A stretch of DNA of 64,000 nt from Rhizobium sullae (GTDB taxonomy: Bacteria > Pseudomonadota > Alphaproteobacteria > Rhizobiales > Rhizobiaceae): contig NZ_FWER01000002.1 in assembly GCF_900169785.1 (NCBI RefSeq), positions 136,225 through 200,224 of the forward strand, in the 5' to 3' direction. Positions 44,466 to 52,371 of the stretch are shown here, piece after piece. Position 1 is the first letter of the stretch. Every line of letters begins with the position of its first letter. The notes under the pieces are model-generated. The model had not been told where the DNA came from and ran no database searches. It was given only the letters and a program-made list of their open reading frames with translations. The position numbers were made by a program, and so were the translations under genes.

Positions 44466-45566
44466 ATGATGACCGCACTCGGTGAAAAGATAAAGGCGAT
44501 CATTCAGGCGAACGGGCCGATCAGCGTCACGGACTATTTTTCGCTCTGCCTCGCTGATCCAGAATACGGCTACTATCGCACCCGCGAGCCCTTCGGCCGG
44601 TCCGGAGATTTCGTTACCGCGCCCGAAGTCAGCCAGCTCTTCGGCGAAATGATCGGGGTCTTCGTTGTGCACGCCTGGCAGCGGCACGGCACCCCGTCAG
44701 GCCTGCGCCTCGTTGAAATCGGGGCGGGCCGCGGGACGATGATGGCTGATATGCTGCGCGTCATCGAGCGTCTCGCCCCGCCGCTTTTCGAGAACATGAC
44801 CGTTCATCTCGTCGAAACGAGCGAACGCCTTCGCGACATCCAGCAACAGACGCTTGTCGCACATGGGGGCAAGATCAGCTGGCATTTCGATTTTGAGGAG
44901 GTGCCGCCGGGCTTCACGCTGATTGCGGCAAACGAGCTGTTCGACGCTATTCCGATCCGCCAATTCGTCAAGACGTCGACCGGCTTTCGCGAGCGCATGG
45001 TTGGCCTCGACGCGGATGGCGAACTGGCATTCGCTGCCGGGATCGCCAGCATCGATCCGGCACTGCTACCCGAATCGCCGCAGGCCGTGCCGGCCGGCAC
45101 GCTCTTTGAGATTTCACCGGCCAGGCAGGCCGTGATGATCACCATCTGCGATCGCTTGAGGGCCTTCGGCGGCACGGCGCTGGCGATCGACTACGGACAC
45201 CTGGTCACCGGCTTCGGTGACACGCTGCAGGCCGTGCGCATGCACGAGTTCGATCCGCCGCTTGCCCATCCCGGTGAAGCGGATCTGACGAGCCATGTGG
45301 ATTTCGAAGATCTTGCAAAAACCGCTGTCGCCGCAGGGCTGCATCTCAATGGTGCGCTGCATCAGGGCGATTTCCTGATCGGCCTCGGCATTCTCGAGCG
45401 CGCCGCCGCTCTCGGCCGCGATCGCGAACCGCGCACGCAGCAGATAATCCAGAGCGCGGTCGACCGTTTGGCCGGCTCCGGCGAAGGCCGGATGGGTGAG
45501 CTTTTCAAGGTGATGGCCGTCTCCTATCCGGTCGTCGATCTCATGCCGTTCCGCCCCGTGGATTGA
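44466..45566 (+). CDS. SAM-dependent methyltransferase, NDUFAF7/MidA family
   Basis: 366 aa COG1565 protein: 'ISVTDYFSLCLADPEYGYYRTREPFGRSGDFVTAPEVSQLFGEMIG', SAM-binding 'LVEIGAGRGTMMADMLR', and 'LIAANELFDAIPIRQF'. The mitochondrial homologue NDUFAF7 methylates an arginine in complex I subunit NDUFS2; a corresponding role on NuoD is plausible in this bacterium. It lies 21 bp after lgt. ATG 44466 or 44469 could be used. Confidence 0.9.
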   Translation: MMTALGEKIKAIIQANGPISVTDYFSLCLADPEYGYYRTREPFGRSGDFVTAPEVSQLFGEMIGVFVVHAWQRHGTPSGLRLVEIGAGRGTMMADMLRVIERLAPPLFENMTVHLVETSERLRDIQQQTLVAHGGKISWHFDFEEVPPGFTLIAANELFDAIPIRQFVKTSTGFRERMVGLDADGELAFAAGIASIDPALLPESPQAVPAGTLFEISPARQAVMITICDRLRAFGGTALAIDYGHLVTGFGDTLQAVRMHEFDPPLAHPGEADLTSHVDFEDLAKTAVAAGLHLNGALHQGDFLIGLGILERAAALGRDREPRTQQIIQSAVDRLAGSGEGRMGELFKVMAVSYPVVDLMPFRPVD

Positions 45567-45666
45567 CAGGACGCTCGGCCCTGGGCCAACATCCAGCGCA
45601 ATCAACAATGCTTCGCCGGGCGGACCGGCGAACAATGGCACCGTTCGAAACACCCCGGAATCACTG

Positions 45667-46461
45667 ATGCAAGACGCGGCCTCTCCCGCACCGATTGAAA
45701 GCGCGCTGTTGAACGAAGCGGCCGGCGAAGCGATCCGCCACGGCTATTTCACGCGCGCAGGCGGCGTTTCGGACGGGGTCTATCGCGGCCTGAATGTCGG
45801 AATTGGCTCGAATGACGACCGCACAAAGGTGATGGAGAACCGCCGCCGCGTTGCCGCCTGGTTCGGACAGCCCTTGGAAAGGCTCGCGACAGTCCATCAG
45901 GTTCATTCGCCGGATGCGGTCACCGTCGACGGCAGCTATGACGGCACGCGCCCCGAAGCCGATGCACTGGTTACGGCAACGCCCGGCATCGTGCTCGGCG
46001 TTCTTGCCGCCGATTGCGGCCCGATCCTCTTCGTCGACCCGGAAAACCGGGTAATCGGCGCGGCGCATGCCGGATGGAAAGGCGCACTGACCGGCGTCCT
46101 GGAAAACACCATTGCAGCAATGGAGAGGCTCGGAGCGAAGCGCCAGGCTATCGTCGCATGCCTCGGCCCTTCGATCAGTCAGGCAAGCTACGAAGTCGGC
46201 CCCGAATTCATTGAGCGTTTCGTCACTCAAGATTCGTCCTACAAGCGCTATTTCATTCCGTCGGGAAAGCCCGCCCATGCGATGTTCGATCTTCCGGCGT
46301 TGACCGTCGACCGGCTGCGGAAGGCCGGCGTGCGCGCCGAAAGCCTTGGTATTTGCACCTATCCGGACAACGAGCGTTTTTTCTCGTACCGGCGCACTAC
46401 ACATAATAAAGAGCCGGATTACGGCCGCCAGATTTCAGCAATCAGCATCAGGGAGATTTGA
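45667..46461 (+). CDS. pgeF: Peptidoglycan editing factor PgeF-type laccase-domain protein
   Basis: 264 aa YfiH/DUF152 protein. The zinc/copper triad is seen in 'TVHQVHSPDAV' (His), 'LAADCGPILF' (Cys) and 'GAAHAGWKGAL' (His). Bacterial homologues remove mis-incorporated serine from peptidoglycan precursors or oxidise purine nucleosides. It follows the methyltransferase and precedes an M24 protein gene by 4 bp, so it sits in an operon-like run. Confidence 0.9.
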   Translation: MQDAASPAPIESALLNEAAGEAIRHGYFTRAGGVSDGVYRGLNVGIGSNDDRTKVMENRRRVAAWFGQPLERLATVHQVHSPDAVTVDGSYDGTRPEADALVTATPGIVLGVLAADCGPILFVDPENRVIGAAHAGWKGALTGVLENTIAAMERLGAKRQAIVACLGPSISQASYEVGPEFIERFVTQDSSYKRYFIPSGKPAHAMFDLPALTVDRLRKAGVRAESLGICTYPDNERFFSYRRTTHNKEPDYGRQISAISIREI

Positions 46462-46465
46462 CCGA

Positions 46466-47617
46466 ATGGCACTGCATTTCGAAAGAGCCGAATTCGCAAG
46501 CCGGCTCACCCGCCTCACCGACCAGATGCGCGCGGAAAAGCTCGACGCCGTCCTGCTCTTCGCGCAGGAAAGCATGTACTGGCTGACGGGCTACGACACC
46601 TTCGGCTACTGTTTCTTCCAGGCGCTGATCGTCAAAGCCGACGGCACGATGTCGCTGATCACCCGCTCGGCGGACCTTCGCCAGGCCAAGCACACGTCGA
46701 TCCTCGACGACATCCACGTCTGGGTCGATCGCGTCAATGCCGACCCGACGCTCGACCTCAGGAACCTGCTGGTCGACATGGATCTGCTCGGCGCGCGCAT
46801 CGGCGTCGAATACGACACCCATGGCATGACCGGGCGCATCGCCCACTTGCTCGATGCCCAGCTTTCCACCTTCGGCCAGATCACCGACGCCTCATACCTC
46901 GTCAGCAGGCTGCGCCTCGTGAAAAGCCCGGCGGAGGTGGCCTATGTCGAGCGTGCCGCAGCCCTGGCCGACGACGCACTGGATGAAGCGATAAAGTTGA
47001 CGAAGCCCGGCGCAGACGAGGCCGACATCCTTGCCGCCATGCAGGGAGCAGTCTTTTCCGGCGGCGGCGATTATCCAGCCAACGAGTACATCATCGGTTC
47101 CGGCGCGGACGCCCTGCTCTGCCGCTACAAGGCCGGCCGCCGCAAGCTCGATGCGAGCGACCAGCTTACGCTCGAATGGGCCGGCACCTATGCCCACTAT
47201 CACGCCGCCATGATGCGCACGATCGTGATTGGCGAACCGACACACCGCCATCGCGAACTCTATAACGCCTGCCTGGAAAACCTGCAGGCGATCGAAACCG
47301 TGCTGAAACCCGGCCACACCTTCGGCGACGTCTTCGACATGCATGCGAAGATCATGGACGAGCGCGGGCTTGCCCGGCATCGGCTGAATGCCTGCGGCTA
47401 TTCCCTCGGCGCCCGCTTCGCGCCGTCCTGGATGGAACATCAGATGTTTCATGTCGGCAACCCGCAACCGATCGAGCCGAACATGTCGCTCTTCGTGCAC
47501 ATGATTATCGCCGATTCCGATACCGGAACGGCCATGACGCTTGGCCAGACCTACCTGACGACGGAGCATGCGCCGCGCACGCTTTCCCGCCACTCGCTCG
47601 ACTTCATCGGCGCATGA
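46466..47617 (+). CDS. M24 (Xaa-Pro peptidase-like) protein lacking metal ligands
   Basis: 383 aa with the N-terminal creatinase domain ('DAVLLFAQESMYWLTGYDTFGYCFFQALIV') and the C-terminal pita-bread domain. The usual first Asp ligand is replaced in 'LTLEWAGTYAHYHAAMMRT' (Glu, and Ala where the second Asp should be), and the 'EPGIY'-like Glu position reads 'SLFVHMIIAD'. It therefore likely works without the two-metal centre, as creatinase does, possibly on a modified amino acid. ATG 46466 follows GGGAGATTTGACC; the frame is open far upstream through pgeF. Confidence 0.85.
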   Translation: MALHFERAEFASRLTRLTDQMRAEKLDAVLLFAQESMYWLTGYDTFGYCFFQALIVKADGTMSLITRSADLRQAKHTSILDDIHVWVDRVNADPTLDLRNLLVDMDLLGARIGVEYDTHGMTGRIAHLLDAQLSTFGQITDASYLVSRLRLVKSPAEVAYVERAAALADDALDEAIKLTKPGADEADILAAMQGAVFSGGGDYPANEYIIGSGADALLCRYKAGRRKLDASDQLTLEWAGTYAHYHAAMMRTIVIGEPTHRHRELYNACLENLQAIETVLKPGHTFGDVFDMHAKIMDERGLARHRLNACGYSLGARFAPSWMEHQMFHVGNPQPIEPNMSLFVHMIIADSDTGTAMTLGQTYLTTEHAPRTLSRHSLDFIGA

Positions 47618-47715
47618 CGGGCAATCACCGGCAAGAATCCGGAATTGACAGCGGACAGCCCCCGCCCCCATAAATCAGCAGGGCTGATGCGAACGAGGGA
47701 AGGACGACGACAGCG

Positions 47716-48537
47716 ATGACGCGAGTTCAGACTGCGCCGATGCTCCTTGCCTGCCTGGCCGCGCTTTCCGCTTGCAACACCACCGATGCGCTGACGCCGC
47801 AAGTCGATATCGGCGACTCGTCGAAGGGTCGTTCCTCACCTGTCACCCAGCGCGAAGTCGAACGAATGGCAGGCGCCGAGCCACAGCGGGCCTTTGCTGG
47901 CGAATCCCGCCAGGCCGGCTATCACCCGGCCTACAACAATCAGACCTCCAGATCCGGCCCCGGCGTACCCCCGACGACGATGCAGGAGCAGGCCGATGCC
48001 CTTGCCCGGCGCGGCGCGTCCCCCGCCGCTCCGCAGCCTGCCGAAGGCCAGACGCTTACCGAACCGGTTTCCAATGCGCAGGCGGAAGAAGAAGACATGG
48101 GCAATCGGGCCCCTGCCCGCCAGCCGCAACAGGTTGCCGCCATCGATCCTGCCGCCTCGTCCGCAATCCGCGGCAGCACCGTCCGCTTCCTGCCGATTAT
48201 CGGCGCTCCCGTTCAGGCAGTAACGCCGCTTTCCCGCCAGCTTGGCGCCGAGGCGCGCTCGCACGGTCTCTCGATCAAGAGTTCGAATGACACCAGCAGC
48301 GACTATATCCTGAAGGGCTACCTCTCCGCCTTTACCGATGAGGGCGACGTGACCGTCGTTTATGTGTGGGATATCCTCGACGGCAGTGGCGCCCGCCTGC
48401 ACCGCATCCAGGGACAGGAAAAAGTGCCTTCCGCGGCACAGGATCCCTGGGCCGGCGTTCCCGCCTCCGTCATGCAGCAGATCGCCACGAAAACGATCAC
48501 CGAATTCAATTCGTGGCGCCAGACGCGCGACGGTTAG
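47716..48537 (+). CDS. Outer-membrane lipoprotein, hypothetical
   Basis: 273 aa. The lipobox is LSAC at about residue 20 (LLACLAALSACNTTDA). A low-complexity Ala/Pro/Gln-rich region (about 40-140) follows, then a folded C-terminal part ('VRFLPIIGAPVQAVTPLSRQLGAEARSHGLSIKSSNDTSSDYILKGYLSAFTDEGDVTVVYVWDILDGSGARLHRIQGQ') resembling DUF-type LpoB-like or TolB-like lipoproteins. Function is unknown. Lipid modification would need Lgt, encoded nearby. Confidence 0.8.
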   Translation: MTRVQTAPMLLACLAALSACNTTDALTPQVDIGDSSKGRSSPVTQREVERMAGAEPQRAFAGESRQAGYHPAYNNQTSRSGPGVPPTTMQEQADALARRGASPAAPQPAEGQTLTEPVSNAQAEEEDMGNRAPARQPQQVAAIDPAASSAIRGSTVRFLPIIGAPVQAVTPLSRQLGAEARSHGLSIKSSNDTSSDYILKGYLSAFTDEGDVTVVYVWDILDGSGARLHRIQGQEKVPSAAQDPWAGVPASVMQQIATKTITEFNSWRQTRDG

Positions 48538-48642
48538 AAACAGGCTTTTTACAAATATCAAAGCCTGTGGCGCCTTTGCGCTTGCATTCGGAAGCAAGCT
48601 GGCTAAAAAGCGCGGCTATCAGCGGACAACAGGCGGGCCAAA

Positions 48643-49575
48643 ATGAAGGTTTTCGCAGGCAATTCGAACCGGCATCTCGCCGAAGCGATCTGCACCTATC
48701 TCAATGTGCCCTTGGGCAAGGCCAGCGTCAGAAGATTTGCCGATCAGGAAATCTTCGTCGAAATCCAGGAAAACGTCCGCGGCGAAGACGTCTTCGTCGT
48801 CCAGTCAACCTCCTTCCCGACGAACGATCATCTGATGGAACTGCTCATCATGATCGACGCGATGCGCCGTTCGTCCGCGCGCCGCATCACGGCCGTTCTT
48901 CCCTATTTCGGTTATGCCCGCCAGGATCGCCGCGCCTCGGGGCGCACGCCGATCTCCGCCAAGCTGGTCGCCAACCTCATCACCGAGGCTGGCGCCGACC
49001 GCGTGCTGACGCTCGACCTGCATGCCGGCCAGATCCAGGGCTTCTTCGATATCCCGACGGATAACCTCTACGCCGTTCCGGTGCTGACGCGCGACATCAA
49101 GGCCAATTACGACATCAGCAACGTCATGGTCGTTTCGCCGGACGTCGGCGGCGTCGTCCGCGCCCGTTCGCTCGCCAAACGCCTCGACTGTCTTCTGGCG
49201 ATCGTGGACAAGCGCCGCGACCGCCCGGGTGAATCCGAAGTCATGAACATTATCGGCGAAGTCGAAGGCAAGGATTGCCTGCTGATCGACGACATAGTCG
49301 ATTCCGGCGGCACGCTCTGCAACGCCGCCGATGCGCTTCTCGCCCAGGGTGCTGCAAGCGTCACCGCCTACATCACCCACGGCGTTCTTTCCGGTGGCGC
49401 GGTCACCCGCATCACGTCGTCGAAGCTGCGCGAACTGGTGATCACCGACTCCATTCAGCCGACCACCGCCGTCCAGTCGGCGCATAATATCCGCGTCATC
49501 ACGACCGCGACCCTCATCGGCGAAGCGATCAACCGCACCAGTCAGGAAGAATCCGTTTCCAGCCTCTTCGACTGA
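48643..49575 (+). CDS. prs: Ribose-phosphate pyrophosphokinase
   Basis: 310 aa enzyme making PRPP from ribose 5-phosphate and ATP for nucleotide, histidine and tryptophan synthesis. '[53 protein letters not shown]', the signature '[28 protein letters not shown]' and the PRPP loop '[14 protein letters not shown]' are intact. The neighbourhood also has apt about 13 kb away, which consumes PRPP. Confidence 0.97.
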   Translation: MKVFAGNSNRHLAEAICTYLNVPLGKASVRRFADQEIFVEIQENVRGEDVFVVQSTSFPTNDHLMELLIMIDAMRRSSARRITAVLPYFGYARQDRRASGRTPISAKLVANLITEAGADRVLTLDLHAGQIQGFFDIPTDNLYAVPVLTRDIKANYDISNVMVVSPDVGGVVRARSLAKRLDCLLAIVDKRRDRPGESEVMNIIGEVEGKDCLLIDDIVDSGGTLCNAADALLAQGAASVTAYITHGVLSGGAVTRITSSKLRELVITDSIQPTTAVQSAHNIRVITTATLIGEAINRTSQEESVSSLFD

Positions 49576-49661
49576 GAGTTTCGCTCGCCGGTAAAAAATA
49601 GGCAGGGTTGTATTTTTGCCTTCATCCGCTAGTCTGCCTTCAGTTTTGTACGGGGAGCGAC

Positions 49662-50159
49662 ATGACGGAAATCATTAGGATAGCTAGACATTCAGCAAGC
49701 TCGAAGCGCTTAGCGCTCCTCGCGCTGATTCCTCTGCTTTCCGCCTGCACGGTCGATGTCGATCCTGGTTATTCGCGTCCGCCGCCCCGGCCGTGGCCAG
49801 CCCAGCAGCAGATGTGCACCATGGAATATGCGCCGGTCTGCGGTGAACGCGGCGGCCGGCTTCAAACCTTCGGAAATGCGTGCCAGGCCCGCAACAGCGG
49901 TTTCATGATCGTCGGCCGCGGCGAATGCCGCCGCGAACCGCCGCCCTTCCCGCGCCCCGAACCGGATCGTCCCGGCCGCCCCGACTGGCCGGATCGCCCG
50001 GACAGGCCTGACGGTCCAGGCCGCCCAGGCGGCATCTGCACGCGGGAATACAGGCCTGTCTGCGGCCAGCGCGGCCGCCAGACCCAGACCTTCCCGAACC
50101 CCTGCGAGGCAGGCAATGCAGGCTTCCGGATCATCAGCGGCGGCGAGTGCCGCTTCTGA
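49662..50159 (+). CDS. Lipoprotein with two Kazal-type protease-inhibitor domains
   Basis: 165 aa with lipobox LSAC at about residue 29 (LALLALIPLLSACTVDVD). Two Kazal-like domains, each C-T-x-E-Y-x-P-V-C-G then about 16 residues to a Cys and a final GEC, are separated by a Pro/Asp/Arg/Gly linker built from 'DRPGRPDWPDRPDRPDGPGRPGG' repeats. Such domains inhibit serine proteases in eukaryotes; in rhizobial lipoproteins their role is unproven. ATG 49662 follows GGGGAGCGAC. Confidence 0.85.
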   Translation: MTEIIRIARHSASSKRLALLALIPLLSACTVDVDPGYSRPPPRPWPAQQQMCTMEYAPVCGERGGRLQTFGNACQARNSGFMIVGRGECRREPPPFPRPEPDRPGRPDWPDRPDRPDGPGRPGGICTREYRPVCGQRGRQTQTFPNPCEAGNAGFRIISGGECRF

Positions 50160-50221
50160 TCATCGGCGCTCATGCAACTTCGCCGCTTACCAAAGCGATT
50201 TGAAAACGTCGGAAGCAGTGA

Positions 50222-50749
50222 CTATGGAGTCAACCTGACCTCGCTCAATACTTCGACCGGCGGAAACCGCACGATATCCACCGCATCGAATGTAACGGAA
50301 AATTCGGCCCGTTTTTGCTCTGCCCAATTGATGGCAGGCTCGAACATGGACCTGGGGATCTTCATAGCAATCGTGCAATGAGGCTCCCAGCAACTGCGGC
50401 GATAGTACTCACGACAGAGTGTCGGGTCTATTTCGCTATGGATGGCCGCGTGAAGCTGCAGCAGCCGGTCATTCGATACCGGACGCGCCCATAATACTAG
50501 GAACTCGTTTTGGAAATAACGAATACCTGAAAAGGTCACTGTTACTGCAGGCTGAGTAACAAAAATTCTGGAGAGCACGCCGATGCTCTCATCAGGCACG
50601 AAATCCTCGTAAATCGCCAAAGTTATATGAGGCGGATAATTTAGCGCCTTCATCGACGGAGCAGGTTCGAACGTCGCCGCCTCGTGCCAAAGCTCGACTA
50701 TCGGCAATGCAGTTTCGTTCGAGCATTTCAGGCTTATCCCGTGAGGCAC
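50222..50749 (-). CDS. 2'-5' RNA ligase-like (2H phosphoesterase) protein
   Basis: 175 aa. Two HxT motifs are visible: 'NYPPHITLAIYEDF' (about residue 40) and 'CWEPHCTIAMKIP' (about residue 130), the hallmark of the 2H phosphoesterase superfamily (LigT, CPDase). Spacing fits one domain. Codon use is less GC-rich than neighbours and AT-rich stretches occur, suggesting acquisition. ATG 50749 is used; the product lies on the opposite strand from the Kazal gene, with convergent 3' ends 60 bp apart. Confidence 0.82.
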   Translation of the reverse strand: MPHGISLKCSNETALPIVELWHEAATFEPAPSMKALNYPPHITLAIYEDFVPDESIGVLSRIFVTQPAVTVTFSGIRYFQNEFLVLWARPVSNDRLLQLHAAIHSEIDPTLCREYYRRSCWEPHCTIAMKIPRSMFEPAINWAEQKRAEFSVTFDAVDIVRFPPVEVLSEVRLTP

Positions 50750-50809
50750 GGCCGAGTGTCTCCAACATCAGCGCCTTGGTAAGCAATTGCCGCCCGATGT
50801 TCGGCAATA

Positions 50810-52276
50810 TTATTCCGGCTTATCCGGCCCCTTGATCTGCTGGCCGTTGACCGTCACCGAACCGTCGGGGGTGACCGTCACGTCCCAGCGCTGACGGCCG
50901 TCCGGGTCGGTCTTGGCGAAACCCTTGACCATTAACATTCCGAAAGACGCCTGATTGAGCTCGGGATTGGCCTTGGCGAGTTCCTGGACCGCGGCGATGG
51001 TCTTGTCGTAGTCGCGCGCCAGAATGGAGGCCTGTAGCGCATACTCATCCTTGCCGGCATCGAGGCGGCTCTCGACCTTTGCGGACATATCGATATCGTA
51101 CACGCCTGATTTGGCACTGATCTTCGGAAAGTCCATCACAAACTTCCCGTCGCGGAAAAGCCGCTCCACGGCCTTCTTGCCCGCGTCCTCTCCTTCTTCC
51201 CGCGACTTGGTCAAATCGAGCTTCATGAATTCATCGCCGAAAGCCGCAAAATCCATATCCGGAATGCCGAACTGCACATCGACTGCCTGCGGCAGGAAGG
51301 CGGAATAGGCGGCAGGAACCATCGGGCTGTCAAATGTCACGTCGGCAGCATTCATTGCAACGCCAAGCCGTGTCGCGTCGCTCGGCCCGTCGATTGTCAG
51401 GCGATAACCGAAGCTCTTCGCGCCGCCGCCACCGGCAGCACCTGTGACAGCCAAATTGTGGAGATCGATGGTTTCCTCGAGCGAAGAGATCAGGGGAAAA
51501 GCGTCGCGCAGCATAGCCTTCAGCTTTTCCTCGTTCTCCTTGCTGATCTGCTTTTCCTCGGCATGGTCGAGCGCAAAGACGACAATGTCCCTCAACTCCT
51601 TCGCCGGCAGGCTATAGACCCTGGCGTCGAAATCGATGGCATCGGCAGTGATGTGGACCGGCGGCATTTCCTTCCCGCTCACCTGCTCGGCAAAGGCCGT
51701 CAAAGTGCCGTTCACCGCAAAGTCCATCCTGCCGGCAGCGCTATCGGCGGAGGTGAGCTTGTATTTCACGTCGCCAACGCTGACGTTGACCTGTTCGGTA
51801 TCGGTCGCTGACGTGGCTTTGATATCCTTGGCACTGAAGTCGCCGGAGCGGAAATAGCTGATCGCCGGATCGAAGATGGAGGTGTAGGCCAGAGAGGCGA
51901 TGGAATAGGTGAACTCGGTGCGCTTCTGGTCCGGTCCCTTGAAATGTCCGGAAACGTTCAAGCTATTGTCGCCTTCGACATTCCAGAGCCCGTTGTCCTG
52001 CGGCGTGGCGAACATCGAAATTGGCTTAAGGCCCCCGATCGTGAAATCCGCCGGATTGACCTTGGAAAGCAGCTTGGCCAGATCGTAGATGATCTCGTAA
52101 CGCGTGCCAGCCGGATTGACGGCCACGACACCGCTCTTTGCAATGTCCTCGGGCAGCAGGTTGTTGAGATTGTCGCGGATGGCATTTGCGCCATCCTGGG
52201 TGATCTCGGCGCCATGAACTGCCGTCATCAATCCGAGAACAACGGCGCTTGCCGTCGTGATCAGCCTGTACCGCAT
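50810..52276 (-). CDS. Large secreted beta-rich protein, hypothetical
   Basis: 488 aa with a signal peptide (YRLITTASAVVLGLMTAVHGA|EI). The mature part is rich in alternating strand-like segments ('YEIIYDLAKLLSKVNPADFTIGGLKPISMFATPQDNGLWNVEGDN', 'VNVSVGDVKYKLTSADSAAGRMDFAVNGTLTAFAEQ', 'VYDIDMSAKVESRLDAGKDEYALQAS') and ends with DGSVTVNGQQIKGPDKPE. It resembles the DUF2125/YdgA-like periplasmic group in flavour, but I cannot assign a family. GGAGGAGC precedes ATG 52276. Confidence 0.8.
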   Translation of the reverse strand: MRYRLITTASAVVLGLMTAVHGAEITQDGANAIRDNLNNLLPEDIAKSGVVAVNPAGTRYEIIYDLAKLLSKVNPADFTIGGLKPISMFATPQDNGLWNVEGDNSLNVSGHFKGPDQKRTEFTYSIASLAYTSIFDPAISYFRSGDFSAKDIKATSATDTEQVNVSVGDVKYKLTSADSAAGRMDFAVNGTLTAFAEQVSGKEMPPVHITADAIDFDARVYSLPAKELRDIVVFALDHAEEKQISKENEEKLKAMLRDAFPLISSLEETIDLHNLAVTGAAGGGGAKSFGYRLTIDGPSDATRLGVAMNAADVTFDSPMVPAAYSAFLPQAVDVQFGIPDMDFAAFGDEFMKLDLTKSREEGEDAGKKAVERLFRDGKFVMDFPKISAKSGVYDIDMSAKVESRLDAGKDEYALQASILARDYDKTIAAVQELAKANPELNQASFGMLMVKGFAKTDPDGRQRWDVTVTPDGSVTVNGQQIKGPDKPE

Positions 52277-52371
52277 GGATGTGCTCCTCCGCCGCATCGA
52301 TCGGCGGCCATGTGAGAATGCGCGCGTCCGGATGTCAAGCCAGCCGGCTTGGCGCGCGATGAATGTTTTGC

